This document shows positions 1 through 9,083 of a stretch of 64,000 nucleotides of DNA, in pieces. Every line of letters begins with the position of its first letter. Position 1 is the stretch's first letter. The stretch lies in assembly GCF_002303925.1 (NCBI RefSeq), contig NZ_MRCS01000036.1, forward strand, positions 1 to 64,000. Direction: 5' to 3'. Position numbers and translations under genes: made by a program. The DNA is from Pseudomonas sp. ACN8 (lineage in GTDB: Bacteria; Pseudomonadota; Gammaproteobacteria; Pseudomonadales; Pseudomonadaceae). The notes below the pieces were generated by a model, which searched no databases, was not told where the DNA came from, and worked only from the letters and a program-made list of their open reading frames with translations.

Positions 1-1020
1 GCCCAAAGCGATCTGACCGAAAATGCCGCAGGCGATGCCGCCCCACACGCCGCACAAGCCATGCAACGGCCACACCCCCAACACATCGTCGATGCGCCAT
101 TTGCCTTGGGCCGCGGTGAAGCACCAGACAAACAGCGCCCCCGCGACGGCACCGGTGACCAGCGCCCCCACAGGATGCATCAGGTCGGATCCGGCACAGA
201 TTGCCACGAGCCCCGCCAAAGGGCCGTTGTGCAGAAAGCCGGGGTCGTTGCGCCCGACAATCAGCGCCGCCACCGTACCGCCAACCATGGCCATCAACGA
301 GTTCACCGCCACCAGTCCGCTGACACCTTGCAGGGTTTGCGCGCTCATGACGTTGAAGCCGAACCAGCCAACGATCAGGATCCACGAGCCCAGTGCCAGA
401 AACGGGATGCTCGATGGCGCGAACGCGACCAGCCGACCCTCGCGATAGCGGCCATTACGCGGCCCGAGCAACAGCACCGCCGCCAGTGCCAGCCAACCGC
501 CCATGGCATGCACCACCACGGAGCCTGCGAAATCATGGAAACCGGCGCCAAAGCGTTCCAGCAACCAGGCTTGCAAACCCAGGTTGCCGTTCCAGACAAT
601 GCCTTCGAAGAACGGATAGATGAACGCGACGATCAACGCGGTTGCACACAACTGAGGAGCAAACCTGGCGCGCTCGGCGATCCCCCCGGAAATGATCGCC
701 GGGATCGCCGCGGCAAAGGTCAGCAGGAAGAAAAACTTCACCAGTCCATAACCATGGTCGGCATTGAGCACGGCCGCTGGCTGCATGAACGTCACGCCAT
801 AGGAAATCCAATAGCCTATAAAGAAGTAGGCCAGTGTCGAAACGGCGAAGTCGCTGAGGATTTTCGACAACGCATTGACCTGGTTTTTCTGTCGCACGGT
901 TCCGACTTCGAGAAAGGCAAAACCGGCGTGCATGGCCAGAACCATGACCGCACCGATCAGAATGAACAGCGTGTTGGAGCTATGGACCAGGGTGTCCACA
1001 GCACTTTGCAGATTTTCCAT
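1..1020 (-). CDS. amt: Ammonium transporter, 3' end cut by window
   Basis: Inner-membrane channel of the Amt/MEP/Rh family that moves ammonium/ammonia into the cell. Translating the minus strand from the ATG at 1020 gives 340 residues without a stop to the window edge. The start is MENLQSAVDTLVHSSNTL, followed by the family hallmark FLEVGTVRQKNQVN and repeated hydrophobic helices, including GGIAERARF and GSVVVHAMGG. The C-terminal part lies outside. No glnK is seen on the upstream side, so this may be a secondary amt copy rather than the glnK-amtB pair (inference). Upstream is a 328-bp spacer shared with the divergent DUF883 operon. Confidence 0.93.
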   Translation of the reverse strand, partial: MENLQSAVDTLVHSSNTLFILIGAVMVLAMHAGFAFLEVGTVRQKNQVNALSKILSDFAVSTLAYFFIGYWISYGVTFMQPAAVLNADHGYGLVKFFFLLTFAAAIPAIISGGIAERARFAPQLCATALIVAFIYPFFEGIVWNGNLGLQAWLLERFGAGFHDFAGSVVVHAMGGWLALAAVLLLGPRNGRYREGRLVAFAPSSIPFLALGSWILIVGWFGFNVMSAQTLQGVSGLVAVNSLMAMVGGTVAALIVGRNDPGFLHNGPLAGLVAICAGSDLMHPVGALVTGAVAGALFVWCFTAAQGKWRIDDVLGVWPLHGLCGVWGGIACGIFGQIALG

Positions 1021-1348
1021 GGAATGGGCAGACCTTATGGCAGAAAAAAGCACCAAAGCAGTTCGCGATGGCTGCCCATGCACCAAGTTGCAGCTTCAAG
1101 GCATCAGCGTACTGATCCCGTTGAACCACTTTGGCGCACGGACGCCGCCCAGGAAAAACGCGCCCCGGCCTTTTACGCGAGTTTTTGATTGTTGGTCCTA
1201 CGGTTTTACTGAAATCATGCCCGGCATTAGCGCAATGGTGCGCACCGGCGCACCAAGACTCAGCAAAAGTTGTACCAGTCATTTGTACTGAACCTTCGTC
1301 GAAGGCTCATACTCGAACGCATCAGAAAGCCACTTAAGGAGATCCACC
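1021..1348. other. Divergent intergenic region amt / DUF883 operon
   Basis: This 328-bp spacer separates two divergent genes, so it must hold both promoters. No gene is visible in it. On the minus strand, TTGGTGC motifs occur about 35 and 60 bp upstream of amt, but neither forms a convincing sigma-54 site. A perfect inverted repeat sits at 1236-1255. A short palindrome, CCTTCGTCGAAGG, lies just upstream of the DUF883 gene. Confidence 0.6.
1236..1255. promoter_or_regulatory. Perfect 8-bp inverted repeat, candidate operator
   Basis: TGGTGCGC, four bases, then GCGCACCA: a perfect 8+4+8 palindrome. It lies 94 bp upstream of the DUF883 start and about 216 bp upstream of amt. Its half-sites resemble NtrC half-sites but point the opposite way to the usual GCACCA...TGGTGC arrangement, so the cognate regulator is unknown. 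Confidence 0.35.
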
Positions 1349-1663
1349 ATGGCCCGCACACAGGCAAAGACCGCCCAAGAAATCCTGATGAACGACTTTC
1401 AGACACTGGTCAGTGACACCGAGCGCTTGCTGGAGCACACCGCGACCCTGGCCGGCGATCAGGCCGACGAGTTGCGCGAGCAGATTCACGGCAGTCTCTT
1501 GCGTGCCCGTGAAACCCTGAAACTGACCGAAGATTCCCTGCGCGAACACGGCAAGGCTGCTGTCACCGCCACTGAAGACTATGTCCAGGCCAACCCTTGG
1601 CAATCCGTCGGGATCGCGGCCGGCGTGGGTTTCCTGATCGGCCTGCTGGCCAGCCGGCGCTGA
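1349..1663 (+). CDS. DUF883 (ElaB/YqjD-type) ribosome-associated membrane protein
   Basis: 104 residues with a long charged helical region (about residues 10-80) and a C-terminal hydrophobic anchor, GIAAGVGFLIGLLASRR. This is the ElaB/YqjD/DUF883 architecture. In E. coli these tail-anchored proteins bind ribosomes at the inner membrane in stationary phase. The motif NPWQSVGIAAGVGFLIG is diagnostic. An AAGGAG ribosome site lies 8 bases before the ATG. It is first in a three-gene operon with the YqjE-like and small hydrophobic proteins. Confidence 0.85.
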   Translation: MARTQAKTAQEILMNDFQTLVSDTERLLEHTATLAGDQADELREQIHGSLLRARETLKLTEDSLREHGKAAVTATEDYVQANPWQSVGIAAGVGFLIGLLASRR

Positions 1664-1664
1664 T

Positions 1665-2054
1665 ATGTCGATCGGCGAATCCGGCCCGTCCGTGACGGGA
1701 ACCAGCTCCTCATCGCGGCGCCTGGGTGCTGCCTTCCTTGGGTTGCTGCACAGCCATGTCGAACTGTTCGGCATCGAATTGCAGGAACAAAAAGCCCGCA
1801 CCGTCAGCCTGCTGCTGTTTGCCGGCCTGGCGCTGGTGTTTGCGTTGCTGCTGCTGGTAGGGCTGTCGACGCTGGTGCTTATCCTGTTCTGGGACACCTA
1901 TCGCCTGACCGCCATCATCGGGCTCTGCGTGTTCTACTCCCTCGCCGCCATATTCTGTGGAATGCGCTTGAGAGCGGCGATTTTCGATGAGTCCTCGCCC
2001 TTCCATGGCACCCTGGAAGAGCTGGCCAACGATCGGGAGCGCCTGCTGCCATGA
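1665..2054 (+). CDS. YqjE-like phage-holin-family membrane protein
   Basis: 129 residues with a short soluble N-terminus, then a hydrophobic block at about 45-70 (SLLLFAGLALVFALLLL) and a second at about 75-105. The segment LGAAFLGLLHSHVELFGIELQEQK is typical of Phage_holin_3_6/YqjE proteins. It begins one base after the DUF883 stop and overlaps the next gene by 4 bases, so the three are cotranscribed. Its role is probably envelope stress adaptation rather than lysis; this is inferred from the pairing with DUF883. Confidence 0.8.
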   Translation: MSIGESGPSVTGTSSSSRRLGAAFLGLLHSHVELFGIELQEQKARTVSLLLFAGLALVFALLLLVGLSTLVLILFWDTYRLTAIIGLCVFYSLAAIFCGMRLRAAIFDESSPFHGTLEELANDRERLLP

Positions 2055-2395
2055 GCCTGCCTGAATTGCCACACAACAGCTCGCGCGCGGAAATGCGCAA
2101 GGCCCTGATCCGCCTGCGCATGGAAATGCATCGTCAGGAAATCCGTCACGAGTCCGCGCAACTGCTGCAACCCTTGCAACGGGTGCGCGGGATGACGCAA
2201 AACCTGCAGGACGGTTTCGGCATCAAGCACGCTCCACTCTGGGGCGTAGCTGCCGTTACTTTGCTGGGCTTTCTGACCGGAAAGGGTGCGAAAAACGGGG
2301 GTGGCCTCAGCAGCCTGACCCGGCTGATCCGTCTCGGCACCACACTGGGGCCGCTGATCAAACTGATCATGCAGGGCTCTTCGCGCAAAGACTGA
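2051..2395 (+). CDS. Small protein of the DUF883-YqjE operon (YqjK-like position)
   Basis: 114 residues. The N-terminal half is charged and helical (SRAEMRKALIRLRMEMHRQEIRHES) and the middle is a single hydrophobic stretch, LWGVAAVTLLGFLTG. A second hydrophobic patch sits near the C-terminus. ATGA overlap with the YqjE-like gene shows translational coupling. The position matches yqjK in the E. coli yqjCDEK operon, but the sequence is too short for me to assign the family firmly. Function unknown. Confidence 0.7.
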   Translation: MSLPELPHNSSRAEMRKALIRLRMEMHRQEIRHESAQLLQPLQRVRGMTQNLQDGFGIKHAPLWGVAAVTLLGFLTGKGAKNGGGLSSLTRLIRLGTTLGPLIKLIMQGSSRKD

Positions 2396-2612
2396 TCAGT
2401 TTCTTTCTGGCTGCATCCTTGCTACATCGACGGGATACGCCCCTCTATCGGGGGGGCGCAATCCTGTGCGTCTACCCGGTCAACAGGCCCCCTCTAAAAA
2501 AAGATCTTACAAGGAGGCCTCGATATCGACGCCGCCGGGTTGTAGTTCCGCTTGCAGGTCATGGCGCGAAACGGGAAGCTAGGCCATCAGACACCTGACG
2601 GAGAGACCCGCC

Positions 2613-3941
2613 TTGGATTGGCACACACTGCTTACCCGCGAACGCCTCGGAAAACCTCTGCACAGCCCTGAAGAACTCGGCCGCAGCCCTTTTCACAAAG
2701 ACCACGACCGCATCATTTTCTCGGGGGCTTTCCGCCGCCTCGGGCGCAAGACCCAGGTCCATCCGGTGTCCAGCAATGATCACATTCATACGCGCCTGAC
2801 CCACTCGCTGGAAGTCAGCTGTGTGGGTCGTTCGCTGGGCATGCGCGTCGGCGAAACCATCCGCAGGACTCTGCCCGAATGGTGCGAACCCAGCGATCTG
2901 GGGATGGTGGTGCAATCGGCCTGCCTGGCACATGACATCGGCAACCCGCCGTTCGGCCATTCCGGTGAAGACGCGATCCGCCATTGGTTCCAGCAAGCCG
3001 CCGGCCGCGGCTGGCTGGATGCCATGAGTGAGGCCGAGCGCAATGACTTCCTGAATTTCGAAGGCAATGCCCAAGGCTTTCGGGTACTCACTCAACTGGA
3101 GTATCACCAGTTCGACGGCGGCACCCGCCTGACCTATGCAACGCTGGGCACGTACCTGAAGTATCCATGGACAGCCAGGCACGCCGACTCGCTGGGCTAC
3201 AAGAAACACAAGTTCGGCTGTTATCAGAGCGAGCTGCCACTGCTGGAGCAGATCGCCCATAAACTCGGTTTGCCACAACTGGAGGAGCAACGTTGGGCGC
3301 GGCACCCGCTGGTGTACCTGATGGAGGCCGCCGACGACATCTGCTATGCGCTGATCGACCTGGAAGACGGCCTGGAAATGGAGTTGCTCGAATATGCCGA
3401 AGTCGAATCCCTGCTGCTGGGCCTGGTGGGCGATGACTTGCCGGAGACCTATCGCCAGCTCGGTCCCGACGATTCGCGCCGGCGCAAACTGGCGATCCTG
3501 CGCGGTAAAGCCATCGAGCACTTGACCAATGCCGCGGCCCGCGCCTTCGTCGAGCAACAGGATGCGCTGCTGGCCGGTACGCTGCCCGGCGATCTGGTGG
3601 AACACATGCACGGTCCCGCCAAGCGTTGCGTACTCAATGCCAAGGACATGGCCCGCAAGAAAATTTTCCAGGACAAGCGCAAGACCCTGCACGAGATCGG
3701 CGCCTACACCACGCTGGAAATCCTGCTCAACGCCTTTTGCGGTGCCGCGCTGGAGCAGCACAACGGGCGTACGCCGTCGTTCAAGAGCCGCCGCATCCTT
3801 GACCTGCTGGGCAACAATGCACCCGATCCTCACGGCCCGTTGCATACCTCGTTTTTGCGCATGATTGATTTCATAGCCGGTATGACCGACAGCTATGCCA
3901 GTGACATGGCCCTGGAAATGACCGGCCGTGCCAGCCACTGA
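2613..3941 (+). CDS. dgt: dGTP triphosphohydrolase-like protein
   Basis: 442 residues. HD-superfamily enzyme that cleaves dNTPs, preferably dGTP, to deoxynucleoside and triphosphate. Seen: HTRLTHSLEV near residue 50 and the metal-binding HD in CLAHDIGNPPFGHSGEDAI near residue 110, with EAADDICYALIDLEDG around 235. I start it at a TTG (2613) because GGAGAG lies 7 bases upstream and the family's conserved N-terminus begins exactly there (MDWHTLLTRERLGK). No nearby ATG fits. The 459-residue open frame antisense to it is a shadow. Confidence 0.92.
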   Translation: MDWHTLLTRERLGKPLHSPEELGRSPFHKDHDRIIFSGAFRRLGRKTQVHPVSSNDHIHTRLTHSLEVSCVGRSLGMRVGETIRRTLPEWCEPSDLGMVVQSACLAHDIGNPPFGHSGEDAIRHWFQQAAGRGWLDAMSEAERNDFLNFEGNAQGFRVLTQLEYHQFDGGTRLTYATLGTYLKYPWTARHADSLGYKKHKFGCYQSELPLLEQIAHKLGLPQLEEQRWARHPLVYLMEAADDICYALIDLEDGLEMELLEYAEVESLLLGLVGDDLPETYRQLGPDDSRRRKLAILRGKAIEHLTNAAARAFVEQQDALLAGTLPGDLVEHMHGPAKRCVLNAKDMARKKIFQDKRKTLHEIGAYTTLEILLNAFCGAALEQHNGRTPSFKSRRILDLLGNNAPDPHGPLHTSFLRMIDFIAGMTDSYASDMALEMTGRASH

Positions 3942-4119
3942 GGTGAATGGATTGATCAGCCATTACGGCATTCGTTATGGCCGATCCCCCCTTCAACATC
4001 CAACAGCACTCAAGTTTCGTCGAATCGCCCTACAGCACATGGCGAGCAAACTGATCGCTTGCCCGGAACGCTCGCGAAACAATCGCCCTCCCTTCTGTTC
4101 GACAGATGAAGTGTTCCCC

Positions 4120-4512
4120 ATGGCCGAAGACGATCTACACATCCTCGTGGTAGAAGACCACCCCTTCCAACTAATAGCCACTCAATACCTGCTGGAAAGT
4201 TATGGCTTCACCCGACTGACGACCACCGACAGCGCAAAAGGCGCCGTGCAGCAAATGCTCGAGGCCGATCAACCGTTCGACATCCTTTTATGCGATCAAT
4301 GCCTGCCCGATCTGAAGGGGCTCGATCTGGTCCGGTTCGCCAGCCAGCGAGGGCTGATTAGACAGGCAATCATTCTGAGTAGCCTGACGACCTCTGAACT
4401 GGATGAGCTTGAAAAAACGGCCATTTCACATGCGCTGCCATTATTGGGTTACTTGATAAAACCACTGAAACAATCTGAATTTAGAGACTTGTTGACCTCA
4501 GCACAACTATAA
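4120..4512 (+). CDS. Stand-alone receiver protein, RocR-like REC without EAL
   Basis: 130 residues, a single CheY-like receiver. Acidic pocket and start motif ILVVEDHPFQ; phospho-acceptor Asp in LLCDQCLPDLKG; switch Ser/Thr in IILSSLTT; conserved Lys in YLIKPLKQ. The spacing and wording resemble the receiver half of P. aeruginosa RocR (a REC-EAL c-di-GMP phosphodiesterase), but the frame stops right after the receiver and no EAL domain follows. The upstream ATG at 4039 would add a poorly conserved leader, so I prefer 4120. A RocA1-like regulator and RocS1-like sensor follow, so it probably accepts phosphate from that sensor or acts as a phosphate sink (inference). Confidence 0.85.
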   Translation: MAEDDLHILVVEDHPFQLIATQYLLESYGFTRLTTTDSAKGAVQQMLEADQPFDILLCDQCLPDLKGLDLVRFASQRGLIRQAIILSSLTTSELDELEKTAISHALPLLGYLIKPLKQSEFRDLLTSAQL

Positions 4513-4757
4513 AAAAAACACTTATAAAAACCAGCAAACATACAAAACAAAACTTACCAACAACCCCCTTTAAATCGCACCCAAATGCTGGACTTTTTTC
4601 AGCCTTCCTAATAAGAAACCTAGTTAATGCGTAGTCCTATTCTTTTTAATATGTAGGATTTTTCCTATATTGCTGCTACAGGTCAGTCAGTTCATGCGCC
4701 CCTTCAACTATCTGAGCTATGGTGCGCGCTTTATTTGAGCTCGTATGGGACTTGATT
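4513..4757. other. AT-rich intergenic region before NarL-type regulator
   Basis: 245 bp, clearly more AT-rich than the genome around it, with runs of A and T and no credible open frame. It holds the TAGGA/TCCTA repeats at 4635-4667 and presumably the promoter of the downstream two-gene regulator-sensor operon. Confidence 0.6.
4635..4667. promoter_or_regulatory. TCCTA / TAGGA-N4-TCCTA repeat, candidate response-regulator operator
   Basis: TCCTA at 4635-4639, then TAGGA (4654-4658), four T, and TCCTA (4663-4667). The second pair is a perfect inverted repeat within a TA-rich stretch about 90 bp before the NarL-type regulator start. NarL/FixJ-class regulators bind short inverted half-sites, so autoregulation is plausible but untested. 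Confidence 0.4.
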
Positions 4758-5384
4758 ATGAACTCCGTTTTTATTGTCGACGATCACCCCGTTATCCGCC
4801 TTGCCGTTCGAATGTTACTGGAACATGAAGGTTACAAAGTCGTCGGCGAAACTGACAATGGGGTCGACGCCATGCAGATGGTTCGCGAATGCATGCCGGA
4901 CCTGGTCATTCTCGACATCAGCATTCCAAAACTGGATGGTCTGGAAGTGCTGTCCCGATTCAATGCAATGAGCACCCCCCTTAAAACACTGGTACTGACA
5001 GCACAATGCCCGACACTTTTCGGTATTCGTTGCATGCAATCGGGCGCATCGGGCTATGTCTGCAAACAAGAGGACATCAGTGAACTGGTCAGCGCCATAA
5101 AAGCGGTATTTGCAGGTTACAACTATTTCCCCAGTGAGGCCTTGAACCCCGTCCGCGGAGATGAAACACGCTGCATCGAACTGGAACTGTTCAAATCGGT
5201 AAATGACCGGGAACTGATGGTCTTGCAACTTTTTGCCCAGGGCCGCACAAACAAGGAAATCGCCAAGGGCATGTTTCTGAGCAACAAGACCGTAAGCACC
5301 TACAAAAAGCGCCTCATGCAGAAACTCAAAGCCAAATCCCTGGTTGAACTGATCGAGATGGCAAAACGTAACGCGCTAGTGTGA
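4758..5384 (+). CDS. NarL/FixJ-family response regulator, RocA1/BvgA-like
   Basis: 208 residues: receiver (about 1-120; VDDHP acidic pair, phospho-Asp in VILDISIPKLDG, Lys in GYVCKQED) and LuxR-type helix-turn-helix (about 145-205; LQLFAQGRTNKEIAKGMFLSNKTVSTYK). It starts MNSVFIVDDHPVIRLAVRMLLE, as RocA1/EvgA/BvgA proteins do; the ATG at 4719 adds a non-conserved leader. The stop codon overlaps the GTG start of the sensor gene, so the two are one transcript. It probably receives phosphate from that sensor's Hpt domain and controls surface-attachment genes, by analogy with RocA1. Confidence 0.88.
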   Translation: MNSVFIVDDHPVIRLAVRMLLEHEGYKVVGETDNGVDAMQMVRECMPDLVILDISIPKLDGLEVLSRFNAMSTPLKTLVLTAQCPTLFGIRCMQSGASGYVCKQEDISELVSAIKAVFAGYNYFPSEALNPVRGDETRCIELELFKSVNDRELMVLQLFAQGRTNKEIAKGMFLSNKTVSTYKKRLMQKLKAKSLVELIEMAKRNALV

Positions 5385-8300
5385 GAATCTGGATGCCCAG
5401 CCGTTTGAAGGTCTATCTGATTCAACTGACCGCAGGTCTATGCGTGAGCACCTCGTTGTTCGGGGCACCGGGCAATGAAAACTACACGTTGCTCAGCCGC
5501 TCGAAGGTCGGAGCGCTGGAGGTTCGGCTGGATGAATCCCAGCAACAATGGATAACACAAAAAAAACAACTGACGCTCGGTACGTCGGCCCCGGACTACC
5601 CCCCATTCGACCTGACCACCAGTGGCCGGGACTATGAAGGGTTTACCGCCGATTACGCCGGTCTCCTGGAAAAAGTAACCGGTTTGCCCGTCACGGTTCA
5701 GCGTTTCGATTCCCGAGGGGCCGCGATCGCTGCGCTGGAGAACGGCGATGTCGATCTGCTGGGCACCGCCAATGGATTCGAAGCCGGCAATGCTGACATT
5801 GCCCTGTCCATACCCTATGCCGTCGACCAACCCGTACTGGTGACCCGCGAAGGGGAAACCCGATCCCTCACCGATGGTCTGGCCGGATTGCGCCTGAGCA
5901 TGGTGTATCACTACTTGCCGCTGGCGGAAGTCAAGGCGTTGTACCCGAAGGCGATCATCACGTCCTATCCGTCTTACCAGAATGCGATCAATGCCGTTGC
6001 TTTCGATCAGGCGGACGTGTTTCTCGGTGACACCATTTCAACTCACTACATGATCAACAAGGGGTACCTGAACAACATCCGCATGGCCAACTTCGGCAAA
6101 CATGAAGCCTTTGGCTTCAGCTTCGCCGTCAACCGGAACAACCCCGAACTGCTCGGCATCATCAACGCGATGATCACGGCCATCCCCTCCAGTGAACGGG
6201 AAAACATCGCCAAACGCTGGAGCGCCGGCAGCGACATTCTGCTGACCGATCAAAAGCTGCAACTCACCGACCGGGAGGAACGCTGGCTGAGCCACCACCC
6301 GATTGTGCGCGTTGTCGTCAACGAAGCCTTTGCGCCACTGACATTTTTCGATAGCAATGGCAACTTTCGTGGCGTCACCGCGGATCTGCTTGAGCTGATC
6401 AGGCTGCGTACCGGCTTGCGCTTCGATATCCGGAGCAGTCGAAGCGATGACGAGATGATCCAACAGATCAAGGACAACAGGGTAGATGTGATTGCCGCGT
6501 TGCTCCCCAGCGCCGAACGTCAAACCCAGCTGAACTTTACCCGCCCCTTTCTGGAAAACTCCTACGTCCTGCTGACCCGCAAAGCAGCCGACAGCCCGAC
6601 CAACCTCGCGCAGTTGCAGGACAAGCGCCTGAGCATTGCCCGCGGCAATCCACTCATGGATTACCTGCGCAGAGAGTTTCCCCGGATCAAGTTGATCGAA
6701 ACCCCGGACACCTTCAGCGCCGTGGAGTTACTTGCCGAAGGCCAGGCCGAGGGCGCGGTGAACTCACTGGTCATTGCCAATTATTTCATTTCCTCGCGAC
6801 TGTTCGAGCACACATTGCAAATCAGCACCACCATCGGCACCGAACAGGCCGCGTTTTCCCTTGCCACCGCTCGGGGCGCCAAGGAGCTGAACGCCATTCT
6901 CGACAAGGCGCTGCTGAGCATCTCGCCGGAAGAACTGGGCATCATCAACAGTCGCTGGCGCGGCTATTCGGCGTCCTCGCAAAGCACCTGGCGCAACTAT
7001 CAAAGACTGTTCTACCAAATCGTCATCGGTGCAGGCGTGCTGTTGCTGATTTCCGTTGCGTGGAACGACTACATGCGACGCCAGATCAAGCAACGCAAGG
7101 CGGCCGAGCGTGCGCTGAACGATCAATTCGAGTTCATGCGATCGCTGGTCAATGGCACACCCCATCCGATCTACGTGCGTGATCGCCAGGGGCTGCTGCA
7201 AAGTTGCAACGACAGTTACCTGCAAGCGTTCTGCGCCCGGCGTGAAGATGTCATCGGCAAAAGCGTCATGCAGGGATCGATGAGCAATGTGTTCGAAGCC
7301 CGGGAGTACCAGGCCGACTACCAGCGCGTGGTGGCCGAGGGCAGACCGTTGATCGTCGATCGCGAGCTGCACATTGGTGGCCGGCGACTGACGATCTACC
7401 ACTGGATTCTTCCCTATCGGGATTCCAGCGCAAAAGTGCAAGGCATTATCGGTGGCTGGATCGACATCAGCGAACGGCGGCAACTGCTCGATGATCTGCG
7501 TTGCGCGAAAGAGCGCGCCGATAACGCCAACCGGGCCAAAAGCACGTTCCTGGCCACGATGAGCCATGAGATCCGCACACCGATGAATGCAATCATCGGC
7601 ATGCTTGAACTGACACTCAAGCGTCTTGATCATCAGCACCCGGAGCGTCCGGCCATCGATGTCGCCTACCACTCGGCGAAAGGGTTGCTGGAATTGATCG
7701 GCGACATTCTGGACATCGCCAGAATCGAATCAGGCCGATTGAGCCTGAGTCCGGAGCGGGTCAATCCGGGTGAACTCGTGACCTCGGTCACGCGGATTTT
7801 CGAAGGCCTGGCCCGACAGAAGGAACTCGAACTGGTGCTGGAGTTTTCATCGGCGAACCCGAACTTCGATGTGTTGCTGGATCCGTTGCGCTTCAAGCAG
7901 GTGCTGTCCAACCTGATCAGCAATGCCATCAAGTTTACCGAACAAGGTCAGGTCCGGGTCATTGTCGACCTGCACCCGGCAACGCAACCTGAGCGTGTTC
8001 AGATGCGGCTGCAGGTTCACGACAGTGGTATCGGGATCAGCGAACAGGATCAACAACGCCTGTTCGAACCCTTCGCCCAGGCCGACCACGCCATGCAATC
8101 GGCCAGGGGAGGCGCAGGGCTGGGGCTGGTGATCAGCCGCAATCTCTGCGAGATGATGGGCGGCAGCCTGCAATTGCACAGCGAGCCGGGCATCGGCACC
8201 CAAGTGGAGGTGTTGTTGCAGCTGGAGACGTTGCCGCTGCAACAGTTGGCCCAAGTTGTCGAAACCCAAGTCGTCGTCGCCACAACCCCATTGAATGTTC

Positions 8301-9034
8301 TGGTAGTCGACGATCACTCGGCCAATCGATTGCTCACATGCCAGCAACTGGAGTTTCTTGGGCATCGATTCACTGTCGCGGCCGATGGACAGGAGGGATT
8401 GGAGGCATGGAAAGACCAGTCTTTTGATCTGGTGATCGCCGATTGCAACATGCCGGTCATGAACGGTTACGAGCTGGCACGTGCCATTCGCCAGCATGAG
8501 CGACAATTCCATCGCCCTCCCTGTACCGTTCTTGGTTTTACCGCCAATGCCCAACCGGAAGAAATACAACGCTGCAAACAGGCAGGAATGAACGACTGCC
8601 TGTTCAAACCCCTCAGCCTCGGGGCCTTGAGTCAATGGGTGCAAGGCATTGAACCCACCCATGCAGCCCCGGCGTTCAGCCTTCACGGATTGAAACAGCT
8701 GACCGGGGGCAACCCGGTGTTGAACCGACGATTGCTGAACGAACTGGTGAGCAGCAACCGCCAGGATCTGCCGACGCTGTTGTCGCTATCCAGCTCAGGG
8801 GATACGCAAGCGCTGCGAGACATTGCCCACAAAATCAAAGGCGCGGCCCGGATAGTTCAGGCCTCCCGCCTGATCGACTGCTGCGAGGCACTCGAAGCCG
8901 CCTGCCATGAGGATTTCGATCGCGAAGAAGTGGCCGGATGCTGTAAATCCATGGAGCGCGTAATGCTTGAGCTGGAGGACGCATTGCTACGTCAGATCGA
9001 GCATTACGACCAAGGCAAAATGCCAGAGCCTTAA
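5381..9034 (+). CDS. Unorthodox hybrid sensor kinase, BvgS/EvgS/RocS1-like
   Basis: 1217 residues. Order: signal peptide; two tandem periplasmic SBP_bac_3 domains (about 50-285 and 300-535); one membrane helix near 545-565 (IVIGAGVLLLISVAW); PAS (about 585-700); HisKA with His729 in MSHEIRTPMN; HATPase (about 830-950, GAGLGLVISR); receiver with phospho-Asp1021 (VIADCNMPVMNG); and Hpt with His1150 (IAHKIKGAAR). All four phosphorelay residues are present. It is translationally coupled to the NarL-type regulator: the GTG start overlaps the regulator stop, with an ATG at 5392 as alternative. The tandem Venus-flytrap input suggests detection of a small periplasmic ligand or of pH/redox state. Confidence 0.92.
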   Translation: MRIWMPSRLKVYLIQLTAGLCVSTSLFGAPGNENYTLLSRSKVGALEVRLDESQQQWITQKKQLTLGTSAPDYPPFDLTTSGRDYEGFTADYAGLLEKVTGLPVTVQRFDSRGAAIAALENGDVDLLGTANGFEAGNADIALSIPYAVDQPVLVTREGETRSLTDGLAGLRLSMVYHYLPLAEVKALYPKAIITSYPSYQNAINAVAFDQADVFLGDTISTHYMINKGYLNNIRMANFGKHEAFGFSFAVNRNNPELLGIINAMITAIPSSERENIAKRWSAGSDILLTDQKLQLTDREERWLSHHPIVRVVVNEAFAPLTFFDSNGNFRGVTADLLELIRLRTGLRFDIRSSRSDDEMIQQIKDNRVDVIAALLPSAERQTQLNFTRPFLENSYVLLTRKAADSPTNLAQLQDKRLSIARGNPLMDYLRREFPRIKLIETPDTFSAVELLAEGQAEGAVNSLVIANYFISSRLFEHTLQISTTIGTEQAAFSLATARGAKELNAILDKALLSISPEELGIINSRWRGYSASSQSTWRNYQRLFYQIVIGAGVLLLISVAWNDYMRRQIKQRKAAERALNDQFEFMRSLVNGTPHPIYVRDRQGLLQSCNDSYLQAFCARREDVIGKSVMQGSMSNVFEAREYQADYQRVVAEGRPLIVDRELHIGGRRLTIYHWILPYRDSSAKVQGIIGGWIDISERRQLLDDLRCAKERADNANRAKSTFLATMSHEIRTPMNAIIGMLELTLKRLDHQHPERPAIDVAYHSAKGLLELIGDILDIARIESGRLSLSPERVNPGELVTSVTRIFEGLARQKELELVLEFSSANPNFDVLLDPLRFKQVLSNLISNAIKFTEQGQVRVIVDLHPATQPERVQMRLQVHDSGIGISEQDQQRLFEPFAQADHAMQSARGGAGLGLVISRNLCEMMGGSLQLHSEPGIGTQVEVLLQLETLPLQQLAQVVETQVVVATTPLNVLVVDDHSANRLLTCQQLEFLGHRFTVAADGQEGLEAWKDQSFDLVIADCNMPVMNGYELARAIRQHERQFHRPPCTVLGFTANAQPEEIQRCKQAGMNDCLFKPLSLGALSQWVQGIEPTHAAPAFSLHGLKQLTGGNPVLNRRLLNELVSSNRQDLPTLLSLSSSGDTQALRDIAHKIKGAARIVQASRLIDCCEALEAACHEDFDREEVAGCCKSMERVMLELEDALLRQIEHYDQGKMPEP

Positions 9035-9083
9035 CTATGCTTGGTCCCTCGGCAGTGTGTTGACCATCATGGAGAAACCCGCA

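Noticed and set aside
1021..1110. Sigma-54 promoter for amt
   Set aside because: One TTGGTGC has GG-N11-GC (one base too long); another has the right GG-N10-GC spacing but matches the consensus poorly. Not good enough to claim.
61..1188. 375-residue open frame on the plus strand
   Set aside because: Opposite the ammonium transporter, whose motifs are unmistakable on the minus strand.
2438..2458. Terminator after the DUF883 operon
   Set aside because: CGCCCC/GGGGCG can pair over 6 bp but the loop is irregular and no T-run follows.
2559..3938. 459-residue open frame antisense to dgt
   Set aside because: Shadow of the dgt coding sequence; composition follows its codons and no ribosome site or family motif is present.
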